This document shows positions 58,821 through 64,000 of a stretch of 64,000 bases of DNA, in pieces. The notes beneath the pieces were generated by a model. That model saw only the letters and a program-made list of their open reading frames with translations, did not search any database and had not been told where the DNA came from. A program made the position numbers and the translations under genes. Location: positions 124,001 to 188,000 of the forward strand of contig JAJZUS010000001.1 in assembly GCA_021848365.1 (NCBI GenBank), read 5' to 3'. This DNA is from Actinomycetes bacterium (lineage in GTDB: Bacteria; Actinomycetota; Acidimicrobiia; Acidimicrobiales; RAAP-2). Positions within the stretch are counted from its first letter, which is position 1, and each line of letters opens with the position of its first letter.

Positions 58821-59269
58821 TAGAAGGGCTCCTCGTCGAAGGCGTAGGTGGCGGGCTCATTGGCCCGGGGGGTCGAACCGCGGTCGTCGCCGCGGAAGGG
58901 GGCGTCGGGGCGAGGCGTCTTGGTGACGACGGCCGTCGCGAAGCGAAGGGAGGGGGCGATCTCGTCAGCGTTGATCTCGACGACCGAGCGCTTGTCTCCC
59001 TGGTCGGTCTCCCAGCTGCGCTGCTCGAGGCGTCCGCTCACGACGACGCGGGTGCCCTTGGACAGCGAGTTGGCGGCGTTCTCGGCGAGGGCGCCGTAGC
59101 CCACGACCTCGAAGTACGAGACGCGCTCCTCCCACTCCTGGGTCTGGCGGTTCTGCCAGCGTCGGTTAACCGCCACCGACAGTCGCACGGCCGCCTGGCC
59201 GCTATTGAGGAACTTCAGTTCCGGGTCACGCGTGATGTTCCCCACCACGGTGATGGCGTTGTCTGGCAT
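58820..59269 (-). CDS. ssb: Single-stranded DNA-binding protein
   Basis: 149 residues. OB-fold: [40 protein letters not shown] and [21 protein letters not shown] short Pro/Arg/Gly linker leads to an acidic tip ending DEEPF, the site that recruits partner proteins. ATG 59269 with GAGGAGG. Between rpsF and rpsR as in most bacteria. Confidence 0.95.
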   Translation of the reverse strand: MPDNAITVVGNITRDPELKFLNSGQAAVRLSVAVNRRWQNRQTQEWEERVSYFEVVGYGALAENAANSLSKGTRVVVSGRLEQRSWETDQGDKRSVVEINADEIAPSLRFATAVVTKTPRPDAPFRGDDRGSTPRANEPATYAFDEEPF

Positions 59270-59295
59270 GGGTCCTCCTCAGATCCGCGACCGGG

Positions 59296-59607
59296 TCACG
59301 CCTGCGCCACGCGGGCGGCCCGCTCAACTCGACGAAGGATCTTGAAGCGCAGGACCTCATCGGCCAGCGTGAGGATGCGGTGCAGCTCGTCGACGGTCGC
59401 CGACGTGCCCGCGAACTCGGCCAGCACGTAGTAGCCCTCCTTGCGCTTCTTGATCTCGTACGCCAGGGGGCGCTTCCCCCAACGGTCGATCGCGCCGGGC
59501 GTCCCGCCGTGAGTGCGAATCGTCTCGAGGGCCCGGTCGAGCGCCGCCTGGATGGCCTGCGCGTCGACGGTCGTGTCGAACACGATCATGGTCTCGTATG
59601 GCCTCAT
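59296..59607 (-). CDS. rpsF: 30S ribosomal protein bS6
   Basis: 103 residues, beginning MRPYETMIVFDTTVDAQAIQ, with IDRWGKRPLAYEIKKRKEGY and the RNA/S18-binding beta sheet YYVLAEFAGT. Normal length. First gene of rpsF-ssb-rpsR-rplI. It carries a structured leader of about 90 nt. Confidence 0.96.
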   Translation of the reverse strand: MRPYETMIVFDTTVDAQAIQAALDRALETIRTHGGTPGAIDRWGKRPLAYEIKKRKEGYYVLAEFAGTSATVDELHRILTLADEVLRFKILRRVERAARVAQA

Positions 59608-59707
59608 GGCCGTGGTGTCCTTTCCCTCCGGACCGGTCCGAGGGACCGGGCTCGGCGCGAGCCGAGCAGGGTGTCGTTGCCCATCGGGTGATGGGCGATT
59701 CAGTCTA
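59608..59707 (-). promoter_or_regulatory. rpsF promoter and structured 5' leader
   Basis: TAGACT on the minus strand (59707-59702) is a good -10, giving a leader of roughly 90 nt. The leader can form hairpins CCCATC/GATGGG (59680-59695), GCTCGGC/GCCGAGC (59650-59667) and a CGGACC-GGTCCG palindrome nearer the ATG. Such leaders often bind S6:S18 for feedback control; the specific S6:S18 RNA motif was not verified. Confidence 0.45.
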
Positions 59708-59727
59708 CTCGGCCGTTCCCGGAGGGT

Positions 59728-60549
59728 CTAGTCGAGGAGTTCGGGTGGGGTGGCGTAGACCTCGGCCCCGCTCGGGAAGGCACCCGCGCGCACGTCGGCC
59801 GCGTAGCGACCGACCGCCTCGGTGATCGCCGTCCCCAGGTCCGCGTACTGACGCACGAACTTGGCCGGAGCACGTCCCGAGAGGCCGAGCAGGTCGTGGA
59901 AGACGAGGACTTGGCCGTCGGTGTCCGGTCCGGCGCCGATCCCGATCGTCGGGATCTCGAGTGCCTCGGTCACCGCGGTGCCCACGACGGGGGGGACCCC
60001 CTCGACGACGATGGCGTACACGCCCGCCTCCTGGAGTGCCACCGCGTCCTCGACCAGGGCCGACATCGCCTCACGGGTCTTCGCCTGGACCTTGAAGCCC
60101 CCGAAGGCGAGGACGCTCTGCGGGGTGAGCCCGAGGTGGCCCATCACGGGGATCTCGGCGTCGATGATGGCCCGCACCACGTCGAGACGGCGACGGCCCC
60201 CCTCGAGCTTCACGGACTGCGCCCCGGCGCGCACCAGGGTCGCGGCGTTGCGCACCGCGTCGTGCTCGCCGAGGTGGTAGCTGAGCCAGGGCAGGTCGGC
60301 CACGACGTGGGCGGAGGGACGGGCCGCGACCACCGCGCGCACGTGGTGGGCCATGTCCTCGACGCTCACCTGGAGGGTGTCGGGCTGACCCAGGACGACG
60401 TTCGCGAGGGAGTCGCCCACGAGCAGCAGATCGACGCCGGCGGCGTCCGCCAGCCGGGCCGATGGCTCGTCGTAGGCCGTCACCATGACGAGGGGCGCCC
60501 CCCCGTGACGTCGCTTCTGCGATCGCAGAGCCGGTGCGCTAGGGCTCAC
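59728..60549 (-). CDS. panB: 3-methyl-2-oxobutanoate hydroxymethyltransferase
   Basis: 273 residues. VMVTAYDEPSARLADAAGVD, LLVGDSLANVVLGQPDTLQV, VADLPWLSY, AGAQSVKLEGG and GIGAGPDTDGQVLVFHDLLG are the PanB core with its Mg-binding Asp residues. It makes ketopantoate for pantothenate/CoA. GTG start overlaps the DUF5318 stop by 4 bp and also lies 6 nt from TAAGGT, so it may be translated both by coupling and from its own leaderless mRNA. Confidence 0.94.
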   Translation of the reverse strand: MSPSAPALRSQKRRHGGAPLVMVTAYDEPSARLADAAGVDLLLVGDSLANVVLGQPDTLQVSVEDMAHHVRAVVAARPSAHVVADLPWLSYHLGEHDAVRNAATLVRAGAQSVKLEGGRRRLDVVRAIIDAEIPVMGHLGLTPQSVLAFGGFKVQAKTREAMSALVEDAVALQEAGVYAIVVEGVPPVVGTAVTEALEIPTIGIGAGPDTDGQVLVFHDLLGLSGRAPAKFVRQYADLGTAITEAVGRYAADVRAGAFPSGAEVYATPPELLD

Positions 60550-60971
60550 TCGCCCACCTTACGCCGCTCCCCGCGCGACGTCACCCGGCGAGTCCGCCCT
60601 CCCGCCGACCAGCGACGGGCCAGGTGGTGGAAGTGACAGGCCACGCAGACCTCGACGGCGTAGCACTGGACGGGCTCCACGCGACGCTGCAGTCGGTCGA
60701 GCTCGGCGCGCGACGTGGGACAGGCCCCTCCCGGAGGGAGACGCGGGCCGAAGACGTAGGTCACCTCGACGAGGTCCGCTTCGGCGCAGACCGGGCAGCG
60801 CTCACCCCGGTCCCGTCCCAGGTTCCGCGCCGCTCGCAGCAGCTCGGGGTGGGCATCGCACACCTCGTCGCGACCGATCTGTCCGGCGGCGAGACGCGAC
60901 AGGAGGGTCCGGCGGACGAGTCCGAACTCGACCACCGCTCCGCTCGTCGCCCCCGGGAGTCCCCGATCCAT
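60546..60971 (-). CDS. DUF5318 family protein (zinc-ribbon-like)
   Basis: 141 residues from ATG 60971, 7 nt after TAAGGT. Helical start VVEFGLVRRTLLSRLAAGQI, then GERCPVCAEADLVEVTYVFG and VQCYAVEVCVACHFHH with two CxxC pairs able to hold zinc. An actinobacterial family of unknown function, found in mycobacteria near ponA1 and ino1 (as I recall, Rv0049). Here it is joined to panB. Confidence 0.75.
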   Translation of the reverse strand: MDRGLPGATSGAVVEFGLVRRTLLSRLAAGQIGRDEVCDAHPELLRAARNLGRDRGERCPVCAEADLVEVTYVFGPRLPPGGACPTSRAELDRLQRRVEPVQCYAVEVCVACHFHHLARRWSAGGRTRRVTSRGERRKVGE

Positions 60972-61036
60972 TGGGTGGACCTTACCCTTGGCGGGTCCTC
61001 TCACCGCACGCGGGTCCGCGGGTTCGAACGTCACGA

Positions 61037-61048
61037 TCGATATATCGA
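61037..61048. promoter_or_regulatory. Palindrome in PadR promoter
   Basis: TCGATATATCGA, a perfect 12-bp palindrome just upstream of a near-consensus -10 TATGAT (61054-61059). Likely autoregulatory site of the PadR regulator. Confidence 0.5.
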
Positions 61049-61066
61049 ACTGATATGATTCGCAAC

Positions 61067-61678
61067 GTGTTGGACATCGCCATCCTCGGACTCCTCATGG
61101 AGCGCGACTACCACGGCTACGAGTTGCGCAGCCAGCTGCGCGACCGTTTGGGACTCACGGCGAACGTGTCCTTCGGCTCCATCTACCCTGCGCTGGCCCG
61201 CCTCGAACGTCAGGGCAGCGTCGAGGCCGTCGCGCTCGGAGAGACGCGACCGGCAACCCTCTCGACCGGCTCGCTCTCGGGCGAGCGGGCGTCACTGCGG
61301 GCCCTGCGGACCGGAAACGGGCTGGGTCGCCGGGGTCGCAAGGTCTACCGGATCACCGAGCGAGGGCGCGCCCAGTTCGAGTCGCTGCTCGCCGACCCCG
61401 CCACGATGGACGACGAGCGCAACTTCTCGCTGCGCATGGCCCTCGCCCGCTACCTGACGCCGACGCGTCGGGTCACCCTGCTCGAGCGACGGCGTGCCGA
61501 CCTCGTGGCGCGACTCGCGGACGTTCGCCGCAGCGCCACCAACACCCAACTCGACGACTACGCGCGCGGCGTCATGGAGCACGCCGCCCGCGCCGTCGAA
61601 CTCGACCTCGCCTGGGTCGAGGAGCTTCTCAGCCGAGAACGCAGTGACCAGACGACCGTCGCGCGAGACGCGATCTAG
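61067..61678 (+). CDS. PadR-family transcriptional regulator
   Basis: About 203 residues. [20 protein letters not shown] is the standard PadR N-terminus. [20 protein letters not shown] gives the recognition helix, and [20 protein letters not shown] the wing. A C-terminal helical dimer arm follows. Between helix and wing there is a Gly/Ser/Arg-rich insert of about 30 residues (57-88). GTG 61067 lies 7 nt after TATGAT; ATG 61055 is inside that hexamer and less likely. 16 bp upstream of ino1, the pairing seen in mycobacteria. Confidence 0.87.
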   Translation: MLDIAILGLLMERDYHGYELRSQLRDRLGLTANVSFGSIYPALARLERQGSVEAVALGETRPATLSTGSLSGERASLRALRTGNGLGRRGRKVYRITERGRAQFESLLADPATMDDERNFSLRMALARYLTPTRRVTLLERRRADLVARLADVRRSATNTQLDDYARGVMEHAARAVELDLAWVEELLSRERSDQTTVARDAI

Positions 61679-61694
61679 GAGGAAAGACAGACAC

Positions 61695-62801
61695 ATGGGC
61701 AAGATCCGAGTCGCGATCGCGGGCGTGGGCAACTGCTCGAGCTCGCTGATCCAGGGCGTCACCTACTACCGTGACGCCAAGCCGGGAGACCACGTCCCCG
61801 GTCTCATGCACGTCGTCCTGGGTGGCTACCACGTCAGTGACCTCGAGTTCGTGGCCGCCTTCGACGTCGACGCCAGCAAGGTCGGGAGCGACCTGAGTAA
61901 GGCCATCGACGGCGGGCAGAACAACACGATCAAGTTCGCCACCGTCCCCGAGCTCGGGGTGACCGTCCACCGCGGACCAACCCTCGACGGACTGAACAAG
62001 TACTACCGCGCGTCCATCGAGGAGTCGCCCGCCGAGCCCGTCGACGTCGCCCAGGTGCTCCGTGACACGCGAGCCGACGTGCTCGTCTCCTACCTCCCGG
62101 TGGGATCGGAGGAGGCCCAGCGCTTCTACGCCCAGGCCGCCATCGACGCGGGCGTCGCCTTCGTGAACGCGATCCCCGTCTTCATCGCCTCGGACCCCGA
62201 GTGGGCGGCCAAGTTCACCGAGGCCGGCGTGCCGATCATCGGTGACGACATCAAGAGCCAGGTCGGCGCCACCATCGTGCACCGCGTCCTCTCGCGCCTC
62301 TTCGAGGACCGGGGGCTATCGCTCGACCGCACCTACCAGCTCAACGTCGGCGGCAACATGGACTTCAAGAACATGCTCGACCGCGAGCGACTCGAGTCGA
62401 AGAAGGTCTCGAAGACCCAGGCCGTCACCTCGCAGCTCGAGCTCAGCCACCTCGGCCCCGACGACGTCCACATCGGGCCGAGCGACCACGTGCCGTGGCT
62501 CCTCGACCGCAAGTGGGCCTACATCCGCCTCGAGGGCCGTAACTTCGGCGACGTCCCCCTCAACGTGGAGCTCAAGCTCGAGGTGTGGGACTCCCCCAAC
62601 TCGGCCGGCGTCATCATCGACGCGGTGCGCTGCGCGAAGGTCGCCCTCGACCGTGGCATCGGCGGCCCGATCATCGGACCCTCCGCCTACTTCATGAAGT
62701 CCCCGCCGGTCCAGTTCCACGACGACGTCGCCCGGGACATGGTCGAGTCGTTCGCCAACGACGGGGCCGACAACCCGGTCTGGCCCTCACCGCGCGCCTA
62801 G
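61695..62801 (+). CDS. ino1: Inositol-3-phosphate synthase
   Basis: 368 residues, actinobacterial-type Ino1. [20 protein letters not shown] (NAD motif), [60 protein letters not shown] and [20 protein letters not shown]. It isomerises glucose-6-phosphate to inositol-3-phosphate, the precursor of mycothiol and phosphatidylinositol. ATG 61695 after AGGAGG. Presumably under the PadR regulator. Mycothiol supply links logically with the SigR/RsrA system at 32 kb. Confidence 0.95.
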   Translation: MGKIRVAIAGVGNCSSSLIQGVTYYRDAKPGDHVPGLMHVVLGGYHVSDLEFVAAFDVDASKVGSDLSKAIDGGQNNTIKFATVPELGVTVHRGPTLDGLNKYYRASIEESPAEPVDVAQVLRDTRADVLVSYLPVGSEEAQRFYAQAAIDAGVAFVNAIPVFIASDPEWAAKFTEAGVPIIGDDIKSQVGATIVHRVLSRLFEDRGLSLDRTYQLNVGGNMDFKNMLDRERLESKKVSKTQAVTSQLELSHLGPDDVHIGPSDHVPWLLDRKWAYIRLEGRNFGDVPLNVELKLEVWDSPNSAGVIIDAVRCAKVALDRGIGGPIIGPSAYFMKSPPVQFHDDVARDMVESFANDGADNPVWPSPRA

Positions 62802-64000
62802 GGTCGCGCGGCCCGTCGCTCGTCCTCGCCGAGGCCGTCCCACCAGGCGCGTAGCCGGGTGGCGGCCTCGGCGGGGTCGATCTCCCCCTCGTCGAGTCGG
62901 ATCTCCATCAAGACGTCGAGCGCTCGCCCCACGATCGGTCCCGGGCGCAGGCCGAGCAGCTCCATCACGGCCACGCCGTCCAGCGCGGGTCGCAGCCGGC
63001 TGAGGTCCTCCTCGGCCCGCAGCTCCTCGACGCGCCGCTCCAGCTCGTCCATCCGCTGCTGGAAGGTGGCGACCTTGCGCTGGTTCCGCGTCGTCGCGTC
63101 GCAGCGAGTCAGCTCGTTGAGCTCCTCGAGGAGCGGCCCGGCGTCACGCACGTAGCGGCGAACCGCCCGGTCGCTCCAACCCATCTTGTAGGTGTGGAAT
63201 CGCAGATGCAGTTCGACGAGGGTGCTCACGTCGTCGATCACGCTCTGGGGGTACTTGAGCGCCGCCATTCGCTTGCGGGTCATCTTCGCCCCCACCACCT
63301 CGTGGAAGCGGAACGTCACGCCCTCGTCCGTGATCGCCCGCGTGCGGGGCTTGCCGATGTCGTGGAAGAGCGCCGCCAGCCGGACCAGCAGGGACGGTGA
63401 AGTCTTGTCGACGACCGCGTAGGTGTGACGCAGCACGTCCTTGTGCTGGTGAATGGGGTCCTGTTCGAGTCGCAGCGCCCCGAGTTCGGGCATGAAGCGG
63501 TCGGCGACTCCCGTGCGCACGAGGAAGTCGAGCCCTACCGAGGGGCGCTCGGTCACGAGCAGGAGGTCGAGCTCACCCCGGATCCTCTCGGCCGAGACCT
63601 TGCCGAGGGCGGGAGCGACCGCGGTCGCGGCCGCCTCCACCGCGGGGTCGATCGTCAGCCCGAATCGCGCGGCGAAGCGAGCCGCCCGCATCATCCGCAA
63701 CGGGTCGTCGCGGAAGAGCCCCTCCGGCTCAGTCGGGGTGCGCAGGACCCGCTCGTGAAGGTCGCGGAATCCCTGGAAGTAGTCGAAGAGCGTCCGGACG
63801 CCGGGCGTCTCGAGGTCGAGCGCGATGACGTCAAGGGCGATCGCGTTGATCGTGAAGTCGCGTCGGCTCAGGTCGATCTCGAGCGAGTCGCCCCACTCGA
63901 CGGCCGGCTTGCGAGAGTGGTCGACGTAGGCCTCGGAGCGGAAGGTGGTGATCTCCGCCTTGAGTCCGTTCTCCCTCAGGTTCCCGCCGATCGTCCCGAA
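62798..64000 (-). CDS. cca: CCA tRNA nucleotidyltransferase, 5' end outside window
   Basis: At least 400 residues in an open frame that reaches the right edge; the N-terminus is missing. Poly(A)-polymerase head motifs [20 protein letters not shown] and [21 protein letters not shown]-binding text, then an HD domain [15 protein letters not shown] and [14 protein letters not shown]. This is the actinobacterial PcnA-type CCA-adding enzyme with HD domain. Convergent with ino1, overlapping by 4 bp. Confidence 0.93.
   Translation of the reverse strand, partial: FGTIGGNLRENGLKAEITTFRSEAYVDHSRKPAVEWGDSLEIDLSRRDFTINAIALDVIALDLETPGVRTLFDYFQGFRDLHERVLRTPTEPEGLFRDDPLRMMRAARFAARFGLTIDPAVEAAATAVAPALGKVSAERIRGELDLLLVTERPSVGLDFLVRTGVADRFMPELGALRLEQDPIHQHKDVLRHTYAVVDKTSPSLLVRLAALFHDIGKPRTRAITDEGVTFRFHEVVGAKMTRKRMAALKYPQSVIDDVSTLVELHLRFHTYKMGWSDRAVRRYVRDAGPLLEELNELTRCDATTRNQRKVATFQQRMDELERRVEELRAEEDLSRLRPALDGVAVMELLGLRPGPIVGRALDVLMEIRLDEGEIDPAEAATRLRAWWDGLGEDERRAARP

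Noticed and set aside
1-64000. CRISPR array, insertion sequences, rRNA and tRNA genes
   Set aside because: No regularly spaced repeats, transposase or integrase motifs, or cloverleaf/TTCRANY-type tRNA signals were seen on either strand by eye; a tRNAscan or ISfinder run could overturn this.

Overview
The window is high-GC, densely packed bacterial chromosome, very probably from a deep-branching actinobacterium. A member of Acidimicrobiia or a relative is my guess; no rRNA is present to settle it. The support comes from a block at 56.4-64 kb (dnaB, rplI, rpsR, ssb, rpsF, a DUF5318 protein, a PadR regulator, ino1, a CCA-adding enzyme) whose content and order recall the near-origin region of mycobacteria, from a SigR/RsrA-type redox switch, and from many genes that appear to be leaderless, with a TAnnnT hexamer 6-7 nt before the start codon. 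Most operon joints are 1-4 bp stop/start overlaps. GC looks somewhat lower in the first 7.7 kb than in the body.

Layout. 0-7.3 kb: the 3' end of a TetR regulator, then a leftward branched-chain-amino-acid-type ABC uptake operon (binding protein, two permeases, two ATPases) with a thiamine-diphosphate 2-oxoacid/acetoin dehydrogenase E1 alpha/beta pair between the binding protein and the permeases. 7.8-15.1 kb: accessory resistance genes, namely an MFS exporter coupled to a ChrB-type chromate protein, an amidase, ArsR divergent from an ACR3 arsenite pump, an unknown membrane protein, and a coupled thioredoxin-like/Cys-Cys small-protein pair. 15.3-18.6 kb: a DUF4287 protein, an aminotransferase and a GAF-EAL c-di-GMP phosphodiesterase. 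18.6-29.6 kb: acetoacetyl-CoA synthetase, acyl-CoA synthetase, TetR, a serine hydrolase, a second complete LIV-type ABC operon and 3-hydroxybutyrate dehydrogenase, which together suggest uptake and use of ketone-body-like or hydroxyacid substrates.

29.6-33.2 kb: RNA 2',3'-cyclic phosphodiesterase, a secreted three-repeat protein, 3-methyladenine glycosylase, and a sigR-rsrA-nrtS operon with a near-perfect SigR promoter. 33.2-40.5 kb: an ArsR regulator followed by six coupled genes for a hydrogenase-4/formate-hydrogenlyase-like membrane complex. Its large subunit contains no cysteine, so it cannot carry a classical NiFe site; gene order and sizes match the mycobacterial Rv0081-Rv0087 locus as I recall it. 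This is the most interesting system in the window.

40.6-49.4 kb: cis-prenyltransferase, TetR, an NRAMP-like transporter, MscS-like channel, GH114-like secreted enzyme, LCP-family wall ligase, an eight-repeat secreted protein, an orphan response regulator behind a leaderless mini-ORF, and a peroxiredoxin. 49.5-52.9 kb: E1 alpha, E1 beta and E2 of a 2-oxoacid dehydrogenase. 53-56.4 kb: MFS, RlmN, an SDR and a small membrane protein, followed by the conserved replication/ribosomal block and pantothenate gene panB. The last gene (CCA tRNA nucleotidyltransferase) runs off the right edge.
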